In this document: one piece after another, positions 47,886 through 56,913 of the stretch
Position numbering within the stretch: the stretch's first letter is position 1
How the letters are laid out: every line of letters begins with the position of its first letter
Assembly: GCF_024508275.1 (NCBI RefSeq)
Contig: NZ_CP101989.1
Coordinates: 62,001-126,000, forward strand
Direction of reading: 5' to 3'
Origin: Cellulomonas wangsupingiae
GTDB taxonomy: Bacteria; Actinomycetota; Actinomycetes; Actinomycetales; Cellulomonadaceae
DNA: 64,000 nt
Notes under the pieces: generated by a model
The model's input: the letters and a program-made list of their open reading frames with translations, nothing else
What the model was told of the DNA's origin: nothing
Database searches by the model: none
Translations under genes and position numbers: made by a program

Positions 47886-48031
47886 CGCGTGAGAGGTCGC
47901 ACCACCCCCGCGCCCTGCGCGTGAGATGTCATTCCATCCCCGCCTCTTGCGCGTGAGATGTCATTCCAGTCGCGCCTCTCGCGCGTGAGAGGTCATTCCA
48001 GCCCTGCTTCTCGGCGGTGAGGTGTCTTTCC
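47886..48031. repeat. 32-bp tandem repeat, five copies
   Basis: GTGAGA(G/T)GTC occurs at 47889, 47921, 47953, 47985 and 48017 (the last copy diverged), exactly 32 bases apart. The unit is approximately CCTCTCGCGCGTGAGATGTC plus ATTCCAGCC. It lies downstream of both hsp20 and malY. Single related copies occur at 47840-47858 and 49244-49262, so it belongs to a dispersed family. It is not CRISPR: there are no separate spacers. Confidence 0.85.
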
Positions 48032-48067
48032 GCCCCCTCGATGTCGCTCCGGCCGTCCCGGCCGGGC

Positions 48068-49222
48068 TCAGGCCGGTGACCCGAGCGTGGTCGTCAAGCG
48101 GTCGAGGGCGTCGGCGACGATCCGGGGCGACGTCGCCAGGTTGAGGCGGACGTGCCCGTGGCCGCCGGCGCCGAACGTCGGGCCCGGGTTCACCGCCAGC
48201 CGACCCGTCTCGAGCAGCAGGCGTGCCGGGTCCGTGCCGCTCGTCACGACGGCGGGCGTGTCCCGGACGTCGAGCCAGGCGAAGTACGTCGCGGCGGGCC
48301 GGATCCAGCGGGCGGACGGCAGCCGCTCCGCCAGCGTCGCGGCGACGAGGTCGCCGTTGGCACGCACCGCCGCGCGCACGTCGGCGAGCCAGGCGTCCCC
48401 GTGCCGGTAGGCCGCCTGGTGCGCGATGGACGCGACGTGGCTGACGCCGTGGCCCACGATCTCGGGCATGCGCCGCAGCTCGTCCGCCGCCGGGCCGGGC
48501 ACGGCGAGCGCCGCCTTCAGCCCGGCGAGGTTGAAGGCCTTCGACGCGGAGTGCAGCGCGATGGCGTCCGGGATCACGGTGGTGGTGGGGACGAACGGCT
48601 CGTCGCCGACGACGAGCGGCGCGTGGATCTCGTCGGCGACGACGCGGACCCCGTGGCGGGTCGCGAGCTCGCCGACGGCGCGGAGCTCGTCGGCCGTGTG
48701 CAGCGTGCCGGTCGGGTTCTGGGGGTGGCAGAGCAGGTACGCCCGCGCGTCGACGAACGCCCGGTCCAGCGCGTCGAGGTCGAGGCGCCCGGCCGCTGTG
48801 AGCGGGGCGTCCACGACGTGCCGCCCGGCGTGCTCGACGAACGAGCGGAACGGCGGGTACACGGGCGGGTTGACGACCACGCCGTCGCCCGGGCCGGTGA
48901 GCAGCCCGAGGACCTCGACCAGGCCGAGCATCACGTCGGGGACCATGCGCGTCCGGTCGACCGGCACGTCCCACCCGTGCTGCCGGGCGGCGAAGTCGGC
49001 GAACGCCTCGGCGTACGCCGTGCCGCGCGGGCTCGTCGGGCCCACCTCGTACCCCGTGTCCCCCGCGAGCATCGCGCCGGTCACCGCGGTGACCACGGCG
49101 TCGAGCGGGCGCGCGTCCATCTCGGCGACGAACGCCGGGAGCACGTCCTCGGGGTAGGTGTGCCACTTCAGCGAGGTGCGGCGGCGGAGGTCCGGGACCG
49201 TGACGTCGAACGGGGAGGCCAT
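48068..49222 (-). CDS. MalY/PatB-type PLP-dependent C-S lyase or aminotransferase
   Basis: A 384-residue fold-type I enzyme of the MalY/PatB group, which contains cystathionine beta-lyases. Landmarks are SLKWHTYPEDVLPAFVAEMD at the N-terminus, VVNPPVYPPF, CHPQNPTGTL, RVVADEIHAPLVV, HSASKAFNLAGLK (Schiff-base lysine) and VNPGPTFGAGGHGHVRLNLA. This fold splits cystathionine to homocysteine, which fits its place next to metE and metF, but it lies after a metE terminator and has its own ATG at 49222. It is flanked by related copies of the 32-bp repeat (47840 and 49244). Confidence 0.9.
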   Translation of the reverse strand: MASPFDVTVPDLRRRTSLKWHTYPEDVLPAFVAEMDARPLDAVVTAVTGAMLAGDTGYEVGPTSPRGTAYAEAFADFAARQHGWDVPVDRTRMVPDVMLGLVEVLGLLTGPGDGVVVNPPVYPPFRSFVEHAGRHVVDAPLTAAGRLDLDALDRAFVDARAYLLCHPQNPTGTLHTADELRAVGELATRHGVRVVADEIHAPLVVGDEPFVPTTTVIPDAIALHSASKAFNLAGLKAALAVPGPAADELRRMPEIVGHGVSHVASIAHQAAYRHGDAWLADVRAAVRANGDLVAATLAERLPSARWIRPAATYFAWLDVRDTPAVVTSGTDPARLLLETGRLAVNPGPTFGAGGHGHVRLNLATSPRIVADALDRLTTTLGSPA

Positions 49223-49243
49223 GCACCGCAGGGTAGGGCCGGA

Positions 49244-49262
49244 CTGGATCGACCTCTCGCGG
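49244..49262. repeat. dispersed copy of the 32-bp repeat family
   Basis: CTGGATCGACCTCTCGCGG is the reverse complement of part of the array unit at 47886-48031 and repeats the left arm of the hsp20 hairpin (47840-47858). It sits just upstream of the malY start. Confidence 0.6.
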
Positions 49263-49283
49263 GGAGGGGGAGGTGCGGACGGG

Positions 49284-49321
49284 CGAGGCCCCGGCGCCGT
49301 GGTGCGGCGGCCGGGGCCTCG
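49284..49321 (-). terminator. terminator downstream of metE
   Basis: CGAGGCCCCGGC (49284-49295) pairs perfectly with GCCGGGGCCTCG (49310-49321); an inner GCCG/CGGC extends the stem. It begins 17 bp after the metE stop. Confidence 0.8.
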
Positions 49322-49338
49322 GGACGTGCGGGGTCGCG

Positions 49339-51687
49339 TCAGAGCGTCGCGCGGACCGTGCGGGTCGCGGCCACCAGGTGCTCGAGGGAGGGGGTGACCT
49401 CCTCGTAGCGGCGGGTCTTGAGGCCGCAGTCCGGGTTGACCCAGAGCTGGTCGACGTCGATGGTCCGGACCGCCTCGGTGAGCAGCTCCGTGACCTCAGC
49501 CTCCGACGGGACGCGCGGGGAGTGGATGTCGTAGACGCCCGGGCCGACGGCGCGCGGGTAGCCCGCCGCGGCGATGTCGCCGAGGATCTCCATCTTCGAG
49601 CGGGCCGCCTCGATGCTGGTCACGTCCGCGTCGAGGCCGTCGATCGCGTCCATGATCTCGCCGAACTCCGAGTAGCACAGGTGCGTGTGGATCTGCGTGT
49701 CCGGACGCACGCCTGCCGTCGAGAGCCGGAACGAGCGGACCGACCAGTCCAGGTACGCCGCGTGGTCCTTCTCGCGCAGCGGGAGCAGCTCGCGCAGCGC
49801 GGGCTCGTCGACCTGCACGACGGCGATGCCGGCGGCCTCGAGGTCCGCGATCTCGTCGCGCAGCGCGAGGGCCACCTGGTTCGCGGTGTCGCCGAGCGGC
49901 TGGTCGTCGCGGACGAACGACCACGCGAGGATCGTCACCGGGCCGGTGAGCATGCCCTTCATCGGCTTGGCGGTGAGGGACTGCGCGTACTGCGCCCACG
50001 CGACCGTGATCGGCGCGGGCCGCGACACGTCGCCCCACAGGATCGAGGGGCGCGTGCAGCGCGAGCCGTACGACTGGACCCAGCCGTTCTGCGTGACGGC
50101 GAACCCGTCGAGGTTCTCCGCGAAGTACTGCACCATGTCGTTGCGCTCGGGCTCGCCGTGCACCAGCACGTCCAGCCCGATGCGCTCCTGCAGCTCGACG
50201 ACGCGGCGGATCTCCGCCTTCATCTCGTCCTGGTACTGGTCGGCGGTCAGCTCGCCCTTGCCGAAGGCGGCGCGCGCCTTGCGGATCTCGGGGGTCTGCG
50301 GGAACGAGCCGATGGTCGTCGTCGGCAGCGCCGGCAGGCCCAGGCGCGCGGTCTGCGCGGCCTTGCGCTGGTCGAACGGGCCGCGACGGAACTGCTCGTC
50401 GGTCAGGGCGGCCGCACGCTCGCGCACCTCCGGACGCACGACGCCCGGGGCCGTCGCGCGGGAGCTCACCGCGTCGGACGCGGCGAGCAGCTGCTCGTGG
50501 ATGGCCTCGCGGCCATCGGTCAGGCCCTCGGCGAGCGTGGCGACCTCGCGGACCTTCTCGTCCGCGAACGCGAGCCACTCCACGAGCGTGCGGTCGAGCG
50601 CCGGCTCGTCCTCGAGCGTGTGCGGGACGTGGAACAGGGACGTCGACGTGCCGACGGTGACCGCGGCGGCGCCGAGCGTCTCCAGCTGCTCGAGGACCGC
50701 GAGCTTCTTGTCGAGGTCCGCGCGCCAGATGTTGTGGCCGTCGACGACTCCGCCGACGAGCGTCTTGCCGGCCAGGCCGGGCACGGGCACGGACGGCGCG
50801 TCGCCGCGCACGAGGTCCAGCGCGAGACCCTCGACGTCGGTCGCCGCGACCACGGGCAGGGCGGCGCCCAGGTCGCCGTACGGGGCCGCGAGCAGGATCG
50901 CGGGACGCTGGGGTCGCGCGAGCTCGGTGGCCAGCGCGCGGTACGCACGGGTGGTCGCCTCGGCCAGGACGTCCGCGGAGACGCCGACGGAGTCGGAGAC
51001 CAGCGCGGGCTCGTCGATCTGCACCCAGGTCGCACCGGCCGCGGCGAGCTCGGTCAGCAGGCGCGCGTACACGGGCAGCAGGTCGTCGAGCCGGTCGATC
51101 GGCGAGAAGTCCGCGGGGGCGTCCTCCGTCGGCTTCGCGAGCGCGAGGAACGTCACGGGTCCCACGACGACGGGTCGCGTGAGCACACCGTCGGCCAGCG
51201 CCTCGGTGAACTCGGCGACCGGACGGTCCGACGCGTACCGGAACTGCGTGTCCGGGCCGATCTCGGGGACCAGGTAGTGGTAGTTCGTGTCGAACCACTT
51301 GGTCATCTCGAGAGGCAGGTCGTCGCCGCGGCCACGGGCGACCGTCGAGTACCCGGCCAGGTCGAGTCGGCCGTCGGCGTCCTGCAGGTCCGCGAAGCGC
51401 GCGGGCACGGCGCCGACGAGCGCGGTGGCGTCGAGCACGTGGTCGTAGAAGGAGAAGGCGCTGGGGATCGCCGGGGCGTCGGTCGCCAGCCCGAGCTCGG
51501 CCAGACGCGTGCGGGTGCGGCGGCGCAGGTCGGCGGCGACGGCCTCGACCTCGTCGGCCGACGTGCGGCCCGCCCAGAACGCCTCGAGGGCCTTCTTCAG
51601 CTCGCGGCGCGGGCCGATGCGGGGGTAGCCGAGGACGGAGCCTGCGGGGAAGGCCGGGATCGCCGGCGCGGGCGTGGTGTCGGTCAT
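49339..51687 (-). CDS. metE: cobalamin-independent methionine synthase
   Basis: A 782-residue enzyme that transfers the methyl group from 5-methyl-THF-triglutamate to homocysteine. Two duplicated TIM barrels are visible, with the N-terminal [16 protein letters not shown]. The C-terminal zinc site is intact: His and Cys in [10 protein letters not shown], Glu in the same stretch, and the last Cys in [52 protein letters not shown] and [16 protein letters not shown] are characteristic. The ATG at 51687 overlaps the metF stop (ATGA). The pair is therefore one operon under the SAM-type riboswitch. A perfect hairpin follows. Confidence 0.98.
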   Translation of the reverse strand: MTDTTPAPAIPAFPAGSVLGYPRIGPRRELKKALEAFWAGRTSADEVEAVAADLRRRTRTRLAELGLATDAPAIPSAFSFYDHVLDATALVGAVPARFADLQDADGRLDLAGYSTVARGRGDDLPLEMTKWFDTNYHYLVPEIGPDTQFRYASDRPVAEFTEALADGVLTRPVVVGPVTFLALAKPTEDAPADFSPIDRLDDLLPVYARLLTELAAAGATWVQIDEPALVSDSVGVSADVLAEATTRAYRALATELARPQRPAILLAAPYGDLGAALPVVAATDVEGLALDLVRGDAPSVPVPGLAGKTLVGGVVDGHNIWRADLDKKLAVLEQLETLGAAAVTVGTSTSLFHVPHTLEDEPALDRTLVEWLAFADEKVREVATLAEGLTDGREAIHEQLLAASDAVSSRATAPGVVRPEVRERAAALTDEQFRRGPFDQRKAAQTARLGLPALPTTTIGSFPQTPEIRKARAAFGKGELTADQYQDEMKAEIRRVVELQERIGLDVLVHGEPERNDMVQYFAENLDGFAVTQNGWVQSYGSRCTRPSILWGDVSRPAPITVAWAQYAQSLTAKPMKGMLTGPVTILAWSFVRDDQPLGDTANQVALALRDEIADLEAAGIAVVQVDEPALRELLPLREKDHAAYLDWSVRSFRLSTAGVRPDTQIHTHLCYSEFGEIMDAIDGLDADVTSIEAARSKMEILGDIAAAGYPRAVGPGVYDIHSPRVPSEAEVTELLTEAVRTIDVDQLWVNPDCGLKTRRYEEVTPSLEHLVAATRTVRATL

Positions 51688-52757
51688 GACAGGGTTCCTC
51701 GCGGTGTCGTCGTGGTCGCGTCGGCGGGGACGCCGTCGGGCGCGGTGAGGTCGTGGGGGGCGACGGCGCTGCGGCGGCCGCCGACCAGGTCGGCGCCGTC
51801 GAGCAGGTCAAGCGCCGCCTCGTGCTTGTTGAAGGTGTAGACGTGGATCCCCGGGGCCCCGCCGTCGAGGACGCGGTTGACGAGGTCGACCCCCGCACGC
51901 GTGCCGCGGCGGTGACGTTCCGCGGGGTCGTCGGTGGAGCCGAGCAGGTCGAGGAGCCGGTCGGGCACGGGGACGCCCGTGAGCTCCTGGACGCGCAGCA
52001 GGCGGGCGGGGTCGGTGGTCGGGATGATGCCCGGCACGATCGGGATGGTGACGCCGGCCGTGCGCGCCTCCGCGACGAGGCCGAGGTACGCCTCGGCGTC
52101 GAAGAAGAGCTGCGAGATCGCGAAGTCCGCGCCCGCCTCCTGCTTCGCCAGCAGCGCCTGCACGTCCTGAGCACGGGTGCCGCCCGTGGCGTGGTTGCCG
52201 CGCGGGAACGCCGCGACGGCGACGGACAGCGGACGGACCCGCGCCCGGACGGCCTGGGCGGCGCTGCGCCCGCACCGGCGTCGTTCGATGTCACGGAGCA
52301 GCTCGACCAGCTCGGCGGCGGTGTGGACGCCGTCGGGGTGCGGCCGCCAGTCCGGCTGGCCCGCCGGCGGGTCGCCGCGCAGCGCGAGGAACGAGCGCAC
52401 GCCCTCGTCGAGGAACTCCTCGACGATGGTCGTGACCTCGTCGCGGGAGGTCCCGACGCAGGTCAGGTGCGCGATCGGGTTGAGCGACGTCTCGCGCAGC
52501 AGCCGGCGGACGAGCGCCCGCGTGGTCTGCCGCGTGTGGCCCGACGCGCCGTACGTGACCGACACGAAGTCCGGCTCGACGGTCTCCAGCTCCCGCACGG
52601 TCGACCACAGCCGGGGTGCCGCGTCGGGGTTGCGGGGAGGGAAGAGCTCGAACGAGACGGTGGGGCGGTCCAGGGCACCGGCCTGCTCGGTGCGACGCCT
52701 GGCCGCGCGGGAGCGCTGGGCGCCCGGGACGGTCTCGATCTCGGCCACGGCGGTCAT
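51684..52757 (-). CDS. metF: 5,10-methylenetetrahydrofolate reductase
   Basis: A 357-residue flavoenzyme that makes 5-methyl-THF for MetE. Motifs are [88 protein letters not shown] and [11 protein letters not shown]. An N-terminal extension of about 30 residues ([20 protein letters not shown]) and the 25-residue C-terminal tail are extra to the family. The ATG at 52757 starts the frame. It is the first gene of metF-metE and lies about 75 bp after the SAM-type riboswitch. The length is slightly above the usual 300. Confidence 0.95.
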   Translation of the reverse strand: MTAVAEIETVPGAQRSRAARRRTEQAGALDRPTVSFELFPPRNPDAAPRLWSTVRELETVEPDFVSVTYGASGHTRQTTRALVRRLLRETSLNPIAHLTCVGTSRDEVTTIVEEFLDEGVRSFLALRGDPPAGQPDWRPHPDGVHTAAELVELLRDIERRRCGRSAAQAVRARVRPLSVAVAAFPRGNHATGGTRAQDVQALLAKQEAGADFAISQLFFDAEAYLGLVAEARTAGVTIPIVPGIIPTTDPARLLRVQELTGVPVPDRLLDLLGSTDDPAERHRRGTRAGVDLVNRVLDGGAPGIHVYTFNKHEAALDLLDGADLVGGRRSAVAPHDLTAPDGVPADATTTTPRGTLS

Positions 52758-52833
52758 CGGGCCGGGGTCGTCGGCGTCGGGCGGGACGTCCCGCACGAGG
52801 GGTCGGTGGCACGGGTGCGCACGATCATCGTCA

Positions 52834-52926
52834 CTCCATCGTTCCTGGCGGAAGCACCCACACCCTCGCGAGGAGGGGGGTTGCTGCGGCGTCGTCGAGC
52901 CAGGTCTCTCAGCCGCTCTGGATGGT
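52834..52926 (-). promoter_or_regulatory. SAM-class riboswitch (S-box / SAM-IV type) upstream of metF
   Basis: On the minus strand the RNA reads CCATCCAGAGCGGCTGAGAG, ACCTGGCTCGACGACGCCGC, AGCAACC, then GGTGCTTCCGCCAGGAACG and GATGG closing the first stem. These match the S-box landmarks GAGGGACTGGC..GATGA..GCAACC..GGTGC. I cannot separate SAM-I from SAM-IV by eye. It would shut off metF-metE when S-adenosylmethionine is plentiful. The rest of the gap 52927-53158 has no recognised feature. Confidence 0.85.
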
Positions 52927-53158
52927 CGCCGAGGATCGTAGCCCGGCTGCCCGGATGGCGGACAGCGCGGCTCGTCATGTGAGACGACTTCGTCCGCCCG
53001 GCGACCTCGCCGCCGGCCTCGCGCCCCGCCACCGTACGGCGCGGGCGCGGCCGCACGCCAGGAGTCCCCGGCGTGCGGGCGTGTCACACCCCGGCCGTCC
53101 GCGGTGTCCCAGGTGCAACGGGCCGGGTGGTCCGGCGGCGACGAGCGGAGGAGACGCC

Positions 53159-54316
53159 ATGCGAGGACGCAGGACGACACGGCCCGACGGTCGGACGGGC
53201 GCGCGGGTCGTGGTGGTGGGCGGCGGGTACGCCGGGACCATGGCCGCCAACCGGCTGACGGGCGCGCCCGAGGTGGCACACGTGGTGCTGGTGGACGAGC
53301 ACCCGTACCTCGTGGAACGCATCCGCCTCCACCAGCTGGCCGCGGGCACGGGCACCGCGACGCGCGACGACGTGGTGGCCGCGGGTGTCGAGCGGCGCAC
53401 CGCGCGCGCGGTCCGGGTGGACGACGGGAGCGTGCTCCTCGCCGACGGCACGCGCGTCGCGTACGACCGGCTCGTCCTCGCGGTCGGCAGCGGGCCCGAC
53501 GTCCCGGCGGACGTCCCGGGAGCGCGGCAGCACGCGCTGCCGGTGGCGGGCCTGCAGGACGCGCACCGGTTGGCCGACGCGCTCGCGGGCGTCGGACCGG
53601 GCGCCGCCGTGACCGTGGTCGGTGGCGGGCTGAGCGGCATCGAGGTGGCGGCGGAGATCGCCGAGGCGCTGCCGGACGTGCGGGTGCGGCTGCTGGCCGG
53701 CGGGCGGCTGGGCCCCGGCCCGGGCCCGGTGGGGCCGGGCCGTCGCGTGCTGGACCGAGGGCTCGCCCGTCTCGGTGTCGAGGTGCTGGAGGGCGCGCGG
53801 GTCGCGGAGGTCGAGCACGGCAAGGTCGTGCTCGGCGACGGGCGCCACCTGACCAGCGACGTGACGGTGTGGGCCGCGGGGTTCGCCGTGCCGGACCTCG
53901 CGCGTGTCAGCGGCCTGCCCGTCGACGCCGCCGGCCGCCTGCGCGTCGGGCCGGACCTCGTCTGCGCGGCGGACCCCCGCGTCGTCGGTGCGGGGGACGC
54001 GGTGGCAGTCGACGGGTCGGCGTGGCGCATGACGTGCCAGGCGGCCGTCCCCATGGGGGCGCACGCCGCCGACGTCGTCGCCGACGGCCTGCGCGGCCGC
54101 ACGCCCGCACCGTTCCGCTTGGCGTTCGCCGCGCAGTGCGTGAGCCTGGGCAGGCGGCGCGGTGTGCTGCTGCGCGTGCACGACGACGCGACCCCGAGCC
54201 GGGTGCTGCTGGGTGGGCGCGCCGCGGCGACGATGAAGGAGCTGGTGTGCCGGGTGACGGTGCGGGTGCTGCGGACGGAGGCGCGTCACCCGGGACGGTA
54301 CAGGTGGCTCCCGTGA
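53159..54316 (+). CDS. NDH-2-like FAD/NAD(P)-dependent oxidoreductase
   Basis: A 385-residue two-dinucleotide-binding-domain flavoprotein. FAD-binding motif VVVVGGGYAGTMAANRL (about residues 17-33), NAD-binding motif VTVVGGGLSGIEVAAEIAEA, and the FAD-pyrophosphate segment VVGAGDAVAVDGSAW with an RMTCQAAVPMGAHAA helix are present. The form is that of type II NADH dehydrogenases and ferredoxin-type reductases; no disulfide pair is visible. The ATG at 53159 follows GGAGGAG. Its stop overlaps the ECF41 sigma factor gene (GTGA), a typical arrangement in which this kind of sigma factor controls an oxidoreductase. Confidence 0.9.
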   Translation: MRGRRTTRPDGRTGARVVVVGGGYAGTMAANRLTGAPEVAHVVLVDEHPYLVERIRLHQLAAGTGTATRDDVVAAGVERRTARAVRVDDGSVLLADGTRVAYDRLVLAVGSGPDVPADVPGARQHALPVAGLQDAHRLADALAGVGPGAAVTVVGGGLSGIEVAAEIAEALPDVRVRLLAGGRLGPGPGPVGPGRRVLDRGLARLGVEVLEGARVAEVEHGKVVLGDGRHLTSDVTVWAAGFAVPDLARVSGLPVDAAGRLRVGPDLVCAADPRVVGAGDAVAVDGSAWRMTCQAAVPMGAHAADVVADGLRGRTPAPFRLAFAAQCVSLGRRRGVLLRVHDDATPSRVLLGGRAAATMKELVCRVTVRVLRTEARHPGRYRWLP

Positions 54317-55194
54317 CCGAGCACGCCCGCGAGTTCACGGAGCTCCGGCCCCTGCTGTTCACCATCGCGTACGAGATCACGGGGTCCACGGCCGACGCCG
54401 ACGACGTGCTGCAGGACAGCTGGCTGCGGTGGTCGGCGGTGGACCTGGCGACGGTCGAGCACCGGCGGGCGTACCTCGCACGGGTCGTGTCGCGGCAGGC
54501 GCTGAACGCGCTGCGGGCGTCGTCGCGTCGCCGTGAGGAGTACGTGGGCCCGTGGCTGCCCGAGCCGCTCCTCGTCTCCGCGGGCGACCTCGCGGACGAC
54601 GTGGTGCTGGGCGAGTCGGTGTCCATGGCGGTGCTCCTGGTGCTGGAGAGCCTGTCCCCGGCGGAGCGGGTCGTGTTCGTGCTGCGGGAGGTGTTCGGGT
54701 TCGAGCACGCCGAGATCGCCGGCGTGGTCGGACGCACCCCGGCCGCGGTCCGCCAGCTGGCCCACCGCGCGCGTGAGCACGTGGAGGCCCGCCGGCCGCG
54801 CTATGAGCCGCGCGGCGACGAGGCCGCGCGTGCCGTCCAGGAGTTCCTGCGGGCCGCGGGCACCGGGGACCTCGACGGGCTGCTGGCGGTGCTCGACCCC
54901 GACGTGCTCCTGGTGTCCGACGGCGGCGGGAAGGTGAGCGCGCTGCGCCACCCGCTGCGCGGGGCCGCCGACGTGGCGCGGTTCGTGCTGGGGCTCTTCC
55001 GGCTGGCCACGCCCTCGCACACCTTCGGGCTCGCGGGGATCAACGGTGCGCCCGGGGTGGTGGTGCGCCGGGGTCACGACCTGGAGGGCGTGTTCTGCTT
55101 CGACGTCCAGGAGGGGCGCGTCGTGGGCGTCTACGGCGTGCGGAACCCCGACAAGCTCGCGTCGCTCGCCCAGGTCCGGCGCGTGGGTCGCTGA
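54313..55194 (+). CDS. ECF41-type sigma factor with SnoaL-like C-terminal domain
   Basis: A 293-residue extracytoplasmic-function sigma factor. Region 2 is FTIAYEITGSTADADDVLQD, and region 4 is LESLSPAERVVFVLREVFGF with EIAGVVGRTPAAVRQLAHRA. The last 110 residues form a SnoaL-like domain (AVQEFLRAAGTGDLDGLLAV) that ends with RNPDKLASL. The NPDKL motif is the hallmark of ECF41. In that group the C-terminal domain replaces an anti-sigma factor and controls activity. It is coupled to the oxidoreductase gene, its probable target. GTG 54313 overlaps the upstream stop. Confidence 0.93.
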   Translation: MTEHAREFTELRPLLFTIAYEITGSTADADDVLQDSWLRWSAVDLATVEHRRAYLARVVSRQALNALRASSRRREEYVGPWLPEPLLVSAGDLADDVVLGESVSMAVLLVLESLSPAERVVFVLREVFGFEHAEIAGVVGRTPAAVRQLAHRAREHVEARRPRYEPRGDEAARAVQEFLRAAGTGDLDGLLAVLDPDVLLVSDGGGKVSALRHPLRGAADVARFVLGLFRLATPSHTFGLAGINGAPGVVVRRGHDLEGVFCFDVQEGRVVGVYGVRNPDKLASLAQVRRVGR

Positions 55195-55232
55195 CGCCCC
55201 GTCTCAGCGGGGGCGGGACCGGGCCGCAGGAC

Positions 55233-55451
55233 TCAGCGGCGCCGGCGGTGCAGGGTCGACGTCGTCTCGCGGGACGTGCGCTGGTGCGGCAGGCCGAACC
55301 ACGAGGACGACGGCGCGCTGACGGGGACGGCGAGCAGGCCGTCCTGGACGGCCTCGAGGACGACGGGGTCGGTGTCACCGGGGGACAGCCACGCGTCGTG
55401 CGCCGCACGCACGGCGTCGTGCCGTCCGTCGTGCTCCGCGTAGTCGGTCAT
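55233..55451 (-). CDS. small 72-residue protein, unknown
   Basis: A 72-residue protein whose ATG (55451) overlaps the stop of tag (ATGA), so it is translated with it. It has an acidic and His-rich start (MTDYAEHDGRHDAVRAAHDA), a segment WLSPGDTDPVVLEAVQDGLL, and a basic tail with RRRR. No family is recognised. The coupling makes it a plausible real gene. Confidence 0.6.
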   Translation of the reverse strand: MTDYAEHDGRHDAVRAAHDAWLSPGDTDPVVLEAVQDGLLAVPVSAPSSSWFGLPHQRTSRETTSTLHRRRR

Positions 55452-56110
55452 GTGGGCACCCTAGCCCTGCCGGGGGAGCCTGCCGAGGCGTGGGCGCCGT
55501 TATCACTCCCCGGGAGTAGTGGCACCTGGTCGTCGGCGGTCATCGCGCGCTGCGCGACGAGGCAGTCGGCCAGGTGGTCGTCGACGACGCCGCACGCCTG
55601 CATCGCGGCGTAGGCGGTGGTCGGGCCGACGAACCGGAAGCCGTACCGCTTGAGCTCCTTGGCCAGGGCCGCGGACCCGGGCGTGCGGCCCGGCACCTCG
55701 GCCCACGTGCGGGGACGCGGGCGCGGCTCGGGTGCGTACGACCAGAGCACCTCGTCGAGCGTCCTGCCGGACTCGTGCAGCGCGAGCAGCGCGCGGGCGT
55801 TCGCGACCGTCGCCTCGATCTTGGCGCGGTTCCGCACGATCGCCGCGTCCGCGAGGAGCCGGGCCACGTCGTCGTCCCCGAACCTGGCGACCACCTCGGG
55901 GTCGAAGCCTGCGAACGCCTCCCGGAAGGCCGGGCGCTTGCGCAGGATCGTGATCCACGCCAGCCCCGACTGGAAGGCCTCCAGCGAGATGCGCTCGTAG
56001 AGCGCGTGCTCGTCGTGCACCGGGACGGCCCACTCGTCGTCGTGGTACGCCGCGTACAGCGGGTCGGAGCCGCCGAAGCACCGGAACGGCGCGGTGGTCG
56101 AGGTCGTCAT
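55448..56110 (-). CDS. tag: DNA-3-methyladenine glycosylase I
   Basis: A 220-residue base-excision enzyme that removes 3-methyladenine. The motifs are FRCFGGSDPLYAAYHDDEWA, ALYERISLEAFQSGLAWITI, LRKRPAFREAFAGFDPEVVA, RNRAKIEATVANARALLALH and LKRYGFRFVGPTTAYAAMQA. The zinc-binding Cys/His are at the N-terminus (Cys 11) and near CGVVDDHLADC. The canonical EWG is EWA here. The frame extends upstream without a start of merit; I chose the ATG at 56110. A 98-bp gap separates it from the two-component genes. Confidence 0.96.
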   Translation of the reverse strand: MTTSTTAPFRCFGGSDPLYAAYHDDEWAVPVHDEHALYERISLEAFQSGLAWITILRKRPAFREAFAGFDPEVVARFGDDDVARLLADAAIVRNRAKIEATVANARALLALHESGRTLDEVLWSYAPEPRPRPRTWAEVPGRTPGSAALAKELKRYGFRFVGPTTAYAAMQACGVVDDHLADCLVAQRAMTADDQVPLLPGSDNGAHASAGSPGRARVPT

Positions 56111-56208
56111 GTCCCGAGTCTGGACCTCCGGGCCGGCACGCGCGGTCGGACGTCGCGACGACGGTGGACGGTGCCCGCAGCGCGTGGGCTGTGGTCGGCT
56201 CGGCGGGC

Positions 56209-56913
56209 TCAGGGAGGACCGGACACGTGGGAGGGGCGCGGTAGCGGGTCGTCGGGCCCGACGAGACCGCACCGGTAGGCGAACGCGACCGCCTGCGCAC
56301 GGTCGTGCAGGCCGAGCTTCAGGAGCACGCGGGAGACGTGCGTCTTCACCGTGGCCTCGGCGACCACGAGATGCGTGACGACGTCGTCGGTGCGCATGCC
56401 GTGCGCGAGCAGCACCAGGACCTCACGCTCGCGTGGTGTGAGCCGCGCGAGCGCGCCTGGTGAGGGGACGTCGCGCAGGGGTGCCGCGAAGTCGTCCAGC
56501 AGCTTGCGCGCGACGACGGGGTCCAACCACGCGTTCCCGGCAGCCACCGCACGGACCGCGTCCGGGAGGTGCCGAGGTGCGGCCCGCTTGAGCAGGAAGC
56601 CCGAAGCTCCCGCGTGCAGGGCGGCGCGCACGACCTCGTCGTCGTGAAAGCTGGTGAGGACGAGCACCCGCACCGTGCGCCCGTCGAGCTCGTCCGCCGC
56701 CAGGAGGCGTGTCGCCTCGACCCCGTCCACGCCCGGCATCCGGACGTCCATGACGACGACGTCCGCCTCGGTCTCGCGAGCCAGACCGACCGCGGCGGCA
56801 CCGTCGCCGGTCGTCCCCACCACCTCGATGTCGGGCTCGGCACCGAGCAGCAGGGCGAGCGCCTCGCGGACGAGGGCCTCGTCGTCGATGACGACCGACC
56901 GGATCCGGCTCAC
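56209..56913 (-). CDS. NarL/LuxR-type response regulator
   Basis: A 234-residue response regulator. The receiver domain has the acidic pocket VVIDDEALVREALALLL, the phosphoacceptor Asp in VVVMDVRMPGVDGVEATRLL (near residue 54) and Lys in GFLLKRAAPRHL. The DNA-binding part is LTPREREVLVLLAHGMRTDD, then VAEATVKTHVSRVLLKLGLH. The GTG at 56913 overlaps the stop of the kinase gene (GTGA), so the two form a coupled pair. Target genes are unknown. Confidence 0.95.
   Translation of the reverse strand: MSRIRSVVIDDEALVREALALLLGAEPDIEVVGTTGDGAAAVGLARETEADVVVMDVRMPGVDGVEATRLLAADELDGRTVRVLVLTSFHDDEVVRAALHAGASGFLLKRAAPRHLPDAVRAVAAGNAWLDPVVARKLLDDFAAPLRDVPSPGALARLTPREREVLVLLAHGMRTDDVVTHLVVAEATVKTHVSRVLLKLGLHDRAQAVAFAYRCGLVGPDDPLPRPSHVSGPP

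Noticed and set aside
47886-48031. CRISPR array
   Set aside because: The 32-bp units are directly joined with no separate spacers, and no cas genes are present.
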